Notes: generated by a model not told the origin, from the letters alone. A stretch of DNA of 64,000 nucleotides from Laburnicola sp. R22_1 (GCA_014281115.1 JACONQ010000008.1:558001-622000); one strand, 5' to 3'. Counted from the stretch's first letter, positions 9,849-20,570 are shown. Translations and numbers: made by a program.

Positions 9849-12479
9849 CTAATTTGGTGCATGCCACCGAGCATGCGCGCCCATGGCGAAACTAGGCATC
9901 ATAGCGCCGCATTCTTCGCATCGATACGCGTCCTCATCGAGCATGTCGTCTTCTTCTGGTTCCCAGTCATCTTGCGTCGCGACGGAGATTTTTTGGGAGG
10001 GCGTCGGTACGTCTTCCGAGCCGCCTCTGTTGTCGTCAAAATGTACTTGTGTTGTATTTGAGAGAGCATCAGCTACGCCGTCAGCCTTTTGCGCATCCAA
10101 CCGAACGTCATCGTCATCGTTCGAGTTCGTCTCAATAACTCTAAAGTCCTTCAACACTTCGTCCTGCCGCTTGAACATCTTGCTAATGTCGCGGCCTACG
10201 CCGCCTTTCTCGCTCGCCGCGTCCACCATGTTGGTTGCTGCGATGTTGATCAGGCTCAGGTTCCATCCACTCTTCTCTGGATGCAGTTTGCGGAACAGAG
10301 GCAGCAGAGCTTCTACCACTAAGCGTTCCGCTAAAGCATCCGCGCTTTCCTTTAGACTGAAGATGAAATTCGGCATAGGGCCCGAGCGGGATATGCGTGC
10401 GGATGAACGGTTGCGACTACCGTCTGGATTCTGTGGTGGACGCGGCCGAGTGGTGAGGCGGAGAGTCTTTGGGAAGGCGACCCAACGCTTGATGGGCTCA
10501 GCATCGACGCCTTCCGATCTATGAATGTCTTCGTCGTCCTCTAGTAGGTCGGTATGCATCCTCCTTATCAAGCTATTCGACAACAGCATCAGCTCCTTCT
10601 TCACCCCGGTCATAGTATCCAGGCGTCGATAGCTGTCTTCCAAGCTGATTTGCGTGGGCGTATCGCGAGCCTGCCCAACCCCTGCATCGTCGCGTCCGTT
10701 CAGTAGGTCCCATATTCTAGTACCAATACCGTGAGGTGTACCAGGACCTCCTAGTATCTGCTCAAGCACTTCAGGACCCATACGAGGGTACTTTCTCACG
10801 TCGCCAACAAGCACACTCTCTTTGGTACCGCCGTACACTAGGCCAGTGTCGAAGTCTGCAGGTCTCTGTAGGACATAGGCGCGTAACTTTTGTGCAAGCT
10901 TGAACCCGATGCCAGGGATCTTCCCAATCTCATGGGCGTCGACGAAAGACGCGACATTGTCCTGGCCATCATCCGAGGTGTACGGTGGTAACAGAGTTGT
11001 TTGATTGTTGGGCTTATGCACATTACCAATGAGCTTCGAAAGAAGCTTGTTCGTCGAAATACCAACCGTGCAAGTGTGGTTCTTTTCCAATTCGAGCTTT
11101 TGCCGCATATACTGGGCAAGATGACTACCAAGAGATAATCGTAGGTGCAGTGAATCTGACAAGAGATCTGCGTTACGTTAGCGCCCGGATGAGACAACAA
11201 CTCATCACCGCTTTAAACGGAAGCTGACACTTAAGGCGTGCGACCGTAGGCGTTGGTTTAGAAACTAAACATTAACAGTTTGTGAACGGTTTCTCGACCC
11301 CACATTGTCAGCACAACCGACCGAAGGAAGTTGGAGCTGAGTCATGCGGCACGCCCTGCATGTGATTGGTCCGTTCGAATTGAGACATTTGCAAAACGAA
11401 CTCAAGTGTACCAAGCGTCCTGAACCGTATGGTGGAGCAGGGCTGAATCGCCAACAGATTCAAACGGCAAAAATGAAATATTCCACAGAAGACGTAGGCT
11501 TACCCCAAGTAGGATCCACCTGTTCAGGATACGACGGACCCGCCACATTCGACGCATCAAAGGTAAACCCGGCCGAAGGGTCAGTTTTGGACAGACAAAA
11601 GAAGGAATTGGTAAGATCCGTTTTGTTCAGAAGTGCAAGGTTATAGTCGACCAGGTCTGTGACGTCCATCCACACCTGTGGGTGCTTCTTAATAATCATT
11701 TGGTCATGGTAATGCAGCTTGGAAATTGACGAATACGGATATCCGGTGAGAAAGACGCCTACCTCGTCAAAGCCCAACCTTTCACAGCGGGAATTCCATG
11801 AGAAGGAGCGTAGAAAGGCGTAAAGCTCCTTGGAGGCATTCCGAAACCGCGTCAGATCCTCACCGAGCACGATGACAAGGTCCGGGCAGATCTTCTTTGC
11901 TTCTTTGATGAGCTGCAGTTTGTACAGGCCCTGCGACGGTCAGCCGGCTGACTCGGGCAGAGCATACGACACGAAGGGTGTTGAGGGGATGGATGATGGA
12001 CGGGTCTTTTCCAGACGGGCGTATGCAGTCAGGCTCGCAATTCGGCCTTGGCACGATCCGAGAGCGATAGCGGAGCCGTTGTTGCTGACGGAAGAAGGAA
12101 AGCGACAAGGGCTTCGTACTCTCCGGCGTGCCTCGTAGTTGCAGGTGACTACGATCTGTTTCTGTTGCACAGCCAGCGGGCGGGAGCGCAGAGACGGGGT
12201 TTCAGCCTCGATGACGCTGGCGTAGAAGGCATCCTGGGGGCGGGCGACATGAGTAAGCTACTAGGCGGCCCAGCGTGGTGAATGAGACTTGATGGAGCGG
12301 CATACATAGTCCTGGAGAGCATGACCGAAGACGTTAGCACCTCAGCTCTTGGGAAGATGCGATTACGACGATGTCGAGGCTCGGGGCTTTCTGGGAATCA
12401 GCTGGCCGGCGCGGCGGGTTGGGCCAGTGCTTACAAAGTGGAAGATGATGGAGGCGTGCTCGCGCGGGCGGGCGTGCAT
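9849..12479 (-). CDS. POLI: Y-family translesion DNA polymerase, Pol iota type
   Basis: Nuclear low-fidelity polymerase for lesion bypass. Six exons on the minus strand: 12479-12435, 12311-12306, 12233-12120, 11930-11763, 11675-11504 and 11167-9849; 1824 nt, 607 aa, exactly in frame. The joined protein reads IIFHF|DY|DAFYASVIEAETPS, then AVQQKQIVVTCNYEARRR|GLYKLQLIKEA, FSWNSRCERLGFDE|VWMDVTDLV, TCTVGISTNKLLSKLIG and HEIGKIPGIGFKLAQKLRAY (helix-hairpin-helix). Metal ligands: Asp16 (in the 6-nt exon), Asp110 and Glu111. The last exon has the little-finger region and a C-terminal CEECG...HARWH zinc-finger-like (UBZ-like) motif at the extreme C-terminus. Introns are 123, 72, 189, 87 and 336 nt; one has a CGCTAACG branch site. 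The start at Met 12479 gives a short leader before the palm domain; an upstream start is possible. Confidence 0.88.
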
Positions 12480-13074
12480 CACGATGGCGGCATGCGGCGG
12501 GGCGGGCCAGCTACGCGTACGCGCGGGTACGGTACCTATCTGCTGCTGGCGGGCTGGCTGGCAGGTGAAGCTGCTGCGATGGAAGTCTGGAAGGCATGGA
12601 ACGACGTCCACGCGCGCGCTGACGCACGCGGCCAAGGGATGCCCGTACTGGGTGAATCAGTTGGCCGGGGTGCGTCAGCGCGTCCCATCGCCCAAGATAG
12701 CCAAAACCCTGCAAAAAGCTATTCCTGGCAACCATCCGTCGCAGCCAGCCAGGGCCAGTCACTCCCGCATCCCTCCTCCAGCCTCCAGCCATGCTGCACA
12801 AGCGCCCCGCAGCCCGCGTGCATTTGCCCTCGCCCGTATATAGCGCCCATGCCCCTCCACGCCGTCCTCTCTGAGAGCCTGCTGCCAGCCTGCCACCGCT
12901 GCGAGCCTACACTCGGGAATACGAGCCCAAGCCAGCACACGAGAACTAGGCCCCCCCCTTCCAGTGCCTCCAGTGCCTCCGCCGCCCGCCGCCCTCCTCC
13001 CGGTCTGCCTCTTACCGGCGCCCTTCCCAGAGCGCTGGTCACGAAGCAGCCCCCCATCTCGATCTGCCCGCATC
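12480..13074. promoter_or_regulatory. Divergent intergenic region, Pol iota gene / 13075 gene
   Basis: Contains the 5' regions of the Pol iota gene (-) and of the Ser-rich protein gene (+). GC-rich with pyrimidine tracts just before 13075. Long open frames in both directions are a composition effect; no conserved protein is recognisable. Confidence 0.5.
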
Positions 13075-14013
13075 ATGTTATCGACTATGTCACACTCCAT
13101 GACGCCTGCCATCGGTTCACGCGACCCGCCGCACATCATGACCACCACGCAGCTGCCCATAATAGCCCCTCGGCAGCCCGCCCTTTCGCAGCGGCCCCAG
13201 CTGCGCCTCGACACTCACCAAGTACGCACGTTTGGCAAAGGGTCCACCAGCCTCCGCCTCGACACCCTGAGCGCCGTCTCGCCCACCGCCCGCAACACCT
13301 TCTCCAACGCCTATGAGCCGCCCGCGTCCTCTGCACCGGCCCTCGGTCGCCCGTCAAAGCTGCGTCTATCCATAGACAGCGCCTGCAAGGACGCGAGCGC
13401 CGTCTCCACACCCAGCTCAGCCTCGACGCTGTCGTCCGCACTCACATCGGCCTCCGCCGACTCCGCCACCATCAACATACCTTACAAGCAGCCGCATAAT
13501 CTCCGATCCATCCTCTCCAACGGCCCGGCACCTTTGACGTCGCGCAAAATGGCCCCCGTCAGGCCACTGTTCCCGGCCGAGAAGCGAGTGTCCTTCCGCA
13601 CACCGCTAGAAGAGGAGATCAAGACTGTGAAATATACGCTGGCACATTCGGATCTTGAGTCCTCCGTTTCTACCATTTCATCGCTCGCGACGACATCTTC
13701 CGAGTCGGAAGCGTCAGAAGCATCACTGTCGTTGTCCATCAACTCGGAATCATTATCCGACGCTTCTTCTTCGCCGCTCATCCAGTCGTCTCCTTCGAGT
13801 TCTGGCTCAGCATTCTCATCTTTAGCAAGCTCGCCTCGGCCGCGGCGCCCCCAACTAGGCGACAAACGCGACTCTTCAGAGTCCGACAGCGATTCGTGCC
13901 CAGAGACACCTGTCGCCGGGCGGCGAAAACGCAGAAGAGACTGGAGGTGGACGCTCGGCCCACTTCCGTCCGACAAGGCGTCGTCGACTTCGACGAGCGA
14001 GGACAGCAACTAG
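13075..14013 (+). CDS. Ser-rich conserved fungal protein with possible PP1-docking motif
   Basis: 312 aa if started at the ATG at 13075; the frame is open further upstream to 12964, but that part is Pro-rich 5'-UTR-like sequence. The protein is low-complexity, with long Ser/Thr-rich runs at about residues 100-130 and 200-275. Two short blocks stand out: EKRVSFRTPLEEEIKTVKYT near residues 180-200, where KRVSF fits the RVxF docking motif of protein phosphatase 1 regulators, and RRKRRRDWRWTLGPLPSD near the C-terminus, a basic then aromatic block. No enzymatic domain, signal peptide or membrane segment is seen. I do not recognise a named family. A PP1 regulatory role is an inference from one five-residue motif. 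Confidence 0.65.
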   Translation: MLSTMSHSMTPAIGSRDPPHIMTTTQLPIIAPRQPALSQRPQLRLDTHQVRTFGKGSTSLRLDTLSAVSPTARNTFSNAYEPPASSAPALGRPSKLRLSIDSACKDASAVSTPSSASTLSSALTSASADSATINIPYKQPHNLRSILSNGPAPLTSRKMAPVRPLFPAEKRVSFRTPLEEEIKTVKYTLAHSDLESSVSTISSLATTSSESEASEASLSLSINSESLSDASSSPLIQSSPSSSGSAFSSLASSPRPRRPQLGDKRDSSESDSDSCPETPVAGRRKRRRDWRWTLGPLPSDKASSTSTSEDSN

Positions 14014-16748
14014 GCAACATCATTTCCGTGGCGTTTGGGGGCTGCATTACACGGTACAGGTACAGACATTGGCTTCGGCTTGGGCGTTCATTGAGCATTT
14101 GACGGTGTTATGTTTTTATGATACCATATGCCCGCATGGCATACATACATGGCCGCTTCATCGCATCGCATCGCATTACCTATACTACTACCTACATACT
14201 TACTTCTGTAAATACAATGCGTTGCTGAATTGATCGCAACTTGTTACTTTCACATGCCACTATGAATTCATCCCAAACATAATACCCCCTGGCAACTGAT
14301 CGCCAACCAGCCCCCCCCCGTACGTGGTAGGTAACAAGCAAGTTTTCCCGCATCTTCCAAAATAAAGAGGCAAAAAACTCCGCCCGCCACACCAGCGTTC
14401 AAAATGTCCGAAAATTCCACGAGCAGATGCCGCATGCCGCATGCGCAGCCACATGCAGGTGGCTACTGGTTACTGGCACATGGCTCTACCTAATAACTAA
14501 CCACCAGACTAGCTGCCAGACCTGACTAGAGCAGGCAGGTGTAGGTACAATGTAATATAGATAATGCGGGAAAGTGGGAACAACAGTCACGAAACGAGCA
14601 AGACAATACGTTTGAAGCGGGTTGAGCGGGACCTTGTCGCACGCAACGCATGCACGCGCGTTTTTTTTTTCCAAGACAGGTGCAGAGGTCAAGCGGTCTG
14701 GCTAGCGGGCCGATCGTTGCCGATCTATCCTGTCTGGTCGCGTCAGGTGTCGCGGGTGCTTTTGACATGGATGGATGATGGATCCAATCGAAACGGGATG
14801 GGGACGGGGTTCCACAGCATGACGCGGGTCTGGGACGGAGGAGGTGGGCTTGGGGCTTTGGGCGCGGGTCGTGGCTTGTTTTGGTGGTGTTTTGTACACT
14901 ACGTATTGTGTGTGTTGTACGCGGTGTTTGGGGGACTGTGTGGCTTGTGCTGGACGGACTGGGGCAGGTAGGTTGCGTGCGTGGAGCGGATATTAGGTGC
15001 GGATTTGGGTGGTGGGCTTTGCTTGGAGTGGTGGGAATAAGGAATAAGGAATAAGGAATGAGGCGGTGATGTCAGGAGCTGGGGGTCAGGTACCTAGTGT
15101 AGTCTGCAGAGGTGTGTACCTTTTAATTAAGAGGGGGTGGGGTTGGGAGTGGTGGTGGGGTGTAAGTGGAAGCGAGGTGGAAGCGAGGTGGCTGTACCAC
15201 CCACACTATGATGCTTTTTGTTTATGGAGCTGCATGGGAGTGTGTGCGTTGTGGCCATGTATAGATACCTGTTTTGGTTAATATGCATATTAGTTAGGAT
15301 GAGGGCTTGAGACATTTGATGTTTGTTGCTGATCCGTGGAATCAGGTTGCTTCCTACGCACCTAGTCGGCGTGCAAGCTGACAGCCCGGGCATTTCGGCT
15401 TCTTAGGTAGGTCACCGTAGGCGTATCCTGTATCCATCCCATCTTCCTCAGTCACGCGGCACGGGAACTATAATAAATCTCCAGTATCCAGCGCAGATCA
15501 AACAGATCAAACACCAGTCCGACCGTTTCGCGTCACGTTTGGTTTGTCACAGGCCTGCTTCTGGACCTCGCTACTCTAAGGGGCGAAAAGTCCGTAGATC
15601 AAACAGACGGGACGGGACAAAAAGGTACACAAGCGAAGCCAAACCCACTGTCCTCCCTCGTTTGCCGAAGATCGTTCGTTTCGAGGGCCAAAAATAGAGT
15701 GAAGTTTCGCTTGTTCGCGTGGGACGGAATATTCGTTTGGGAAATGATGAGTTTGTATACGTATATGTGGTGTTAATTTAATCTACCTAGGGGTAGGACG
15801 ACAAAGGCTTTCATCTCAAATAACATGACAAAAAAAGCAGAGCCCCCTGCTTAGTAAACAAAAAGAGCGTAAAAAGGTGATCACAAAAAAAGCGCGTTCG
15901 AACTCGCTATATGCGTATAGTGTGGGATTTGGGGGATTATAGGGGGCGTCGGTAGAATTACTATTTGAGATTAGGGAGGGGACGAGAATTAGAATGTATG
16001 GCGGCGGGTTGGGGTGGTTGTGGCGCATGCTGTTGCAAGAACTATCTGGTAACGGTCGATTATCTATAGACTACGGAGTGTGCAGCTGGACGGTGAATTT
16101 GTACAGTGTGGGTCTTAGTACAGGTCAGATGCGGTACTGTACTTTATTGATTGAATGATTGAATCTCATTTATCGTCTTTTTCAACCAGTTTGACTGGCT
16201 GTTTTTTATGTTCTTTCCACTTATGCATTTGAATGGACGATATGTGCGAGTTGATAAATAGCCTAATCGCATTTATTGACATTTCTTGATACGTAGTGTA
16301 GAGCATTTACAATCACATGTACATGGTGGACTCCCGAAGCTCAATCCCCCTCAGCTCACCATCCCGTAACTCGGGTAGTCCAAAGGCCGCGATAAGACTC
16401 CCTCAGTTGATTTGCCGACCTGTTCGGGCATGAATGGTGCACTTTTTGTTTGAACAAGTTTTGTTGTTGTCCACGGGTCCACGGGTAAGTCCACAACATG
16501 TGCTCAAACATTGCCCACGCACCGATGCGTGGAAGGGACATCCATACAAGCCTAACCGATTTAGGAAACGCCAGCACAAGCGTCACGTTCTGCTAACAAC
16601 GTCACAACTGCGACGTTCCTGCTCCCACGGGTGCCGTCGTGGGGCGCTTTCCTCTTGACTAAAACTTCGCTCTATGTGTGCATATTTGCGTTCTTCACTC
16701 CACTCCGGCTATTGATACTTGGCGCTACCTAGCACTCTTTGTAGCATA
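14014..16748. other. Gene-poor region upstream of the transposon
   Basis: 2.7 kb without a supportable gene. The first part is the 3' UTR of the 13075 gene. 14300-15260 is G-rich on the plus strand with short homopolymers (T10 near 14660) and small direct repeats (GGAATAA x3 near 15040, GGAAGCGAGGT x2 near 15170). 15783-15903 holds copy C of the dispersed repeat. The remaining ORFs are under 140 codons, low-complexity and without recognisable motifs. Confidence 0.7.
15783..15903 (-). repeat. Dispersed repeat, copy C (inverted, least decayed)
   Basis: On the minus strand this reads GTTCGAACGCG, a run of T, GATCACCTTTTTACG, TTTACTAAGCAGGGGGC, TCATGTTATTTGAGATG, AAGCCTTTGTCGTCCTAC, CCCTAGGTAG. 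It is the inverse of copies A and B 7 kb away. Its flanks are not AT-rich, so it looks younger or spared from RIP. Too short to encode protein; probably a fragment or a small non-autonomous element. Confidence 0.85.
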
Positions 16749-16794
16749 AGCCAGGGGTCCTAGTTTCCGACACCCCCGTGTTTCGGACAGCCCC
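16749..16794 (+). repeat. Left terminal inverted repeat of the Fot1-like element
   Basis: Pairs with 18618-18663 in reverse complement with few mismatches. It begins AGCCAGGGGTCCTAGTTTCC directly after the TA target. Confidence 0.9.
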
Positions 16795-16900
16795 ACAACC
16801 GCGCCTCCTCATCATGCACTACAACCGAATATAAGTTCTTAAAAATTCAATTCTTCATTAATTTCAATTCATCTTTTTGCATCATTTTTTCTGTCTTCCA

Positions 16901-18520
16901 ATGGCTAGATATACAGAGGGCGACGTCCAAAATGCACTCGCAGACCTCGAATCTGGGGTCGCTTTGGCCACTGCTGCTGCTCGGCATGGGATACCACGGA
17001 ACACTCTTCGCGGCCGCTTCAATGGTGCCCAACCTCACCGACACGCTCACAACGGTGAACAGCGGCTTACAACTGTTCAAGAAGAGCATCTAGAGCACTG
17101 GATTCTCCAGCAGGAGGCCCTCGGTTACGCGCCAACGCATGCGCAAGTGCGAGCTATCGCAACTGGCGTGCTCAAGCAAGAGGGTGACCACAGGAACCTA
17201 GGGAGGAAGTGGTCTAATCACTTTTTGCGGCGCCACCCGGCCATTAAGACAAAGTTAGGCCGCCGGACTAACTGGGAACGCATAAATGCAGCTACTCCAG
17301 ATAATATTAAGCACTTGTTCGACCTGTACGGGACCGTGAGCTGGATTCCCCCCCGACGGAGGTACAATGCCGACGAGGGCGGCATTATGGAAGGCCAGGG
17401 TATTAATGGGCTTGTCATTGGCTCCTCGCAGGAAAATCCGAACTCTGTACCGGTTAAGACAGTAAATGCCCGTACTTGGACCTCTGTAATAGAGTGTATC
17501 TCCGCGCTTGGTGTCGCTCTAGACCCCCTTGTCATCTTCAAGGCCAAAAGCATCCAGGAGCAGTGGTTTAAGCGGGAGTTTTTGGCTCGACATCCTAGCT
17601 GGCATGTTACCTTCTCGCAAAATGGATGGACGAGCAACGAAATTGCTGTTGAGTGGCTGGAGAAGGTGTTCTTGCCCCAGACTGAGCCTGACGATCCATC
17701 CGAGGCACGATTGCTTATTGTCGACGGTCATGGCAGTCATACCTCGGACGAATTTATGACTACATGTTACCTGAATAATGTTTACTTGCTCTTTTTGCCT
17801 GCCCATACTTCACATATACTCCAGCCTTTAGATCTTGGTTGTTTCTCAAGTCTAAAGGCAGCGTATCGGCGGTTCCTCGGCGAGCATACAGCTCTGACAG
17901 ATGCAACGAAGGTTGGGAAGGCCAGATTTCTTGAATTTTATGCAGAAGCGCGTAAAATCGGTCTTCGAGAGCAGTGCGTACGAGCTGGGTGGAAGGCGAC
18001 AGGGCTGTATCCTAAGAGCGTGGATAAGCCCTTGGGTTCTCGGTGGGTCGTAGTGCGCCAACGGCCGTTGACACCCCCCTCTTCTACCATAGATATCAGG
18101 ACGCCAAAACGCGGTGGCGACATTGTGAAGCTATTTTCTGGGAAGAACAGCTCTCCAGCTACACGACAATATATTCGGCTTGCTGCCACAGCGCTGGACC
18201 GTATCGCAATAGAGGTCTCTATGAAGGATCGTGAGATTGCTTCCTTGCGCGAGCATGTTGAGCAAGCAAATCCGCCAAAACGCCGCAAAGTCGCAATTAA
18301 TCCAAACAATCGCTTCGCGAGTCTTGCAGAGGTTCTCTCTCAGACTAATTAGGAGCCCTCCCAACGTGTTCGCAAGGCGAGAAGCCCAACGCAGGAGGTG
18401 GAGGAGAGTTGCTCTGAGGAGGAAGCGGAGCAGGCATTGGTTCGACGTTCGGCACGGGATCAACGACCAACACAACGGTATCTTGCCCGTGATTTAAGTG
18501 TAGACGAAGAAAGCGATTAA
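16901..18520 (+). pseudogene. Fot1/pogo transposase, one in-frame TAG near the C-terminus
   Basis: DDE_1-type transposase. The open frame runs 16901-18352 (483 aa from MARYTEGDV; an ATG at 16877 adds 8 residues). Order: psq-type helix-turn-helix (ALADLESGVALATAAARHGI), CENP-B-type HTH (about residues 60-125, EHWILQQEALGYAPTHAQV), then the catalytic core with YNADEGGIMEG, LLIVDGHGSHTSDEF and HILQPLDLGCFSSLK carrying the three acidic residues. A TAG at 18350-18352 stops it, but the same frame continues for 55 codons to TAA 18518-18520 with a Glu-rich, Arg-rich tail (RRSARDQRPTQRYLARDLS) typical of fungal pogo transposase C-termini. The TAG is therefore probably a single point mutation (CAG to TAG would fit RIP). 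All catalytic residues precede it, so activity may remain. Confidence 0.88.
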
Positions 18521-18617
18521 AGCTCTTCAAATGCAGTTTATTTTGTGTTTTTAGAGATTTATTTGACAAAGTTGTGAACACATTCGTAACCAGGGTGGTG
18601 ACGGCGGCGGGGCTTTG

Positions 18618-18663
18618 CAGGGTGTCGGAAACACGGGGCTGTCGGAAACTAGGACCCTTGGCT
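18618..18663 (-). repeat. Right terminal inverted repeat of the Fot1-like element
   Basis: Reverse complement of the left repeat with about five mismatches. It ends ACCCTTGGCT directly before the TA duplicate at 18664-18665. Confidence 0.9.
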
Positions 18664-18730
18664 TATCACTCTATCACTAATCGCTACATACATCCCTCGC
18701 GTATAACTCGAGCGCCCATTAACAGCCTCT

Positions 18731-20570
18731 ATGGCGCTCCGCATGGAAATAAGCCGGCAAGAGGGGAGCTCACCCAATACGAACCAGCTCTCGGTCCTCG
18801 GACGGGACAAGTCCACTGGGCCAGCCAGCGCAGACACACCCAAGGCTGAGCGCACACCAAGTTCTCAAGATATCCCGGAAGATCTGGATGAAACCTCTTC
18901 TCTAGCTCAGAAAGTCAGAAAGATCGACAAACCGTCAAAGGATCTCGAGCAGCATCTTGAACATAGGCGTCAGGGTTCCGCAGAGAAAGAAGAGTCTATC
19001 GTGGACGTTCCTCACGTGCCAATCAAAGATGACTTGGAACGCATCAAGTCAGACACGCATCCACTGGTTTCCACTGTGATTTCAGCTTCCTCAAATCTAA
19101 GCCTCGATCAGCATACGGATGAACGTTACGGAAAGCATGAAGGACCTTCTGCCGCAACGGGGGACCCATTACTCGTGAGCTTAAGTTCCGAGAAACAAAA
19201 TGAGACGGCGGAACTGTCACCGAATATCCGACGGCGCCCTGTTTCTGGAATTCACATTGGAGACCCGAACGAAGTACCGGATCCTGGAACTCATGTTGGA
19301 AACGGAGAGAGCACATTGACACCCCCATGTCCACCCGTGTCTCCTACTGCATCACCTTTCGATGGCGCAAAGCCTAGCGAGCTATACAAGATGGCTCTGC
19401 CAATCGCGAAGATGTTCAAAGATATCGACTTCGTTATTTCAAAGAAGTCGTGGAGGCTCTTCGAATGGTGTGACCTTGACTCGACTCCCAACGTGGTCCG
19501 ACAAACTTGTCAGGATATTCTCACCCTGGAATGGACTCGCCAAGTTCCCTTTGTTCAGGCCGCTTCCCCGGCTTTCACGGCTTCCAGGCGCTTGGCGACC
19601 GTCATCGACGAAGTTTCCCATAACGATAAGGGGGAGCTCGAGGTCTTTGAGTTTTGCTCGGGCAGCGGAGGACCAACGCAGGTATTTGAGAGGCTTATCA
19701 ATCAGCATCGCAGAAGCCTTGGTGAACGTCCAATTCAGTTCAGCATATCAGATAAGTGGCCCAACCTTGATGCGTGGAAAAAGCAGGCAGGTGTCTCGAC
19801 TTGGCTCAGGCATATCGCGGAGCGAGTTGACGCGATCGATCCGCCAGTAATGGCCATGAGCCGTGGCGCTACTGAAAGCGAGGCTCCTTGCGAAGATGGG
19901 TGAGTTATCCTCTTATCTATGCTATGTAGCGACCTCTTCATTTCCTGCCAACCAGTCCAATTTCTATAAAGGAAATTCCTGGTTGTACACTAAATTCCAC
20001 CTACCTATAGCTGTATGTTTGCTGATGATTGTGTATAGAGACATACAGTGTAAGAGACGTATCTTCCGGCTGTTCAATTGCTCTTTTCATCATTTTGATG
20101 ATGATACAGCTGTGAGAATACTCAAGAGTACCATGGAAACATCAGACGGCGTTGCGATCATTGAGCTCCAAGATCGCCGATGGACTTGCCTTCTGATGAT
20201 GCTCTGCAATCTCTTCTTCGTTCTCTTCATCACCCCCCTCCAGTATCGCACTCCCAGCTGGTGCAACAAATGCCCTGTGATCAACCGCCTGCGGAACTTC
20301 TACCTTTATCTCACCATTATCTTCGTACTTCAATTTGACGGTTTTGTGTCCTGCTTACGTACAAGAGAATTCGATGAGTTCGTACAGCTTGTCCACAAAG
20401 CCGTGCAAGCAAAGGGCGACCCTTCCATCAAGACCCAACGACGCCTCGCGGGGGTTATACGAGTATATAACAGCCCGCAATGGATCTTTAGAGAGCACTC
20501 CAAGGTGCTACACACGCTCCCTTTCGGATACGTACGGATGATTACGGGCATACGGATACCATCCAATTAG
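18731..20570 (+). CDS. Fungal membrane-associated protein with methyltransferase-like FCSGSGG motif
   Basis: Two exons, 18731-19899 and 20039-20570, 566 aa; the 139-nt intron (GTGAGT...GTATAG) joins phase 2 as CEDG|DIQCKRRIFRLFN. The first ~200 residues are polar and disordered. Then come ELEVFEFCSGSGGPTQVFER, resembling a Rossmann S-adenosylmethionine motif I, QFSISDKWPNLDAW, VDAIDPPVMAMSR, and after the intron FRLFNCSFHHFDDDTA and ETSDGVAIIELQDR, a block order I recall from uncharacterised ascomycete proteins. Hydrophobic stretches follow (LLMMLCNLFFVLFI, FYLYLTIIFVL), then DGFVSCLRTR and a C-terminal LPFGYVRMITGI. I infer a membrane-tethered methyltransferase-like fold, not a proven activity. 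The Fot1-like element ends only 67 nt before the ATG. Confidence 0.75.

Larger units (their letters stand above)
16749..18663 (+). mobile_element. Fot1/pogo-family DNA transposon with intact ends
   Basis: 1915-nt element bounded by inverted terminal repeats of about 46 nt: 16749-16794 (AGCCAGGGGTCCTAG, TTTCCGACA) and 18618-18663. The arms differ at about five positions. Each arm contains two related TTTC(C/G)GACA(C/G)CC blocks, probable transposase-binding repeats. The element is flanked by TA on both sides (16747-16748 and 18664-18665), the target-site duplication expected of Tc1/mariner-pogo elements. It encodes one DDE transposase, interrupted near its C-terminus by a TAG. Intact ends and an almost intact ORF imply a recent insertion. 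Confidence 0.93.

Noticed and set aside
12282..13316. 344-codon plus-strand frame between Pol iota and the 13075 gene
   Set aside because: Overlaps Pol iota exon 1 and microexon antisense and the 13075 gene in another frame; Pro/Ser-rich from composition only.
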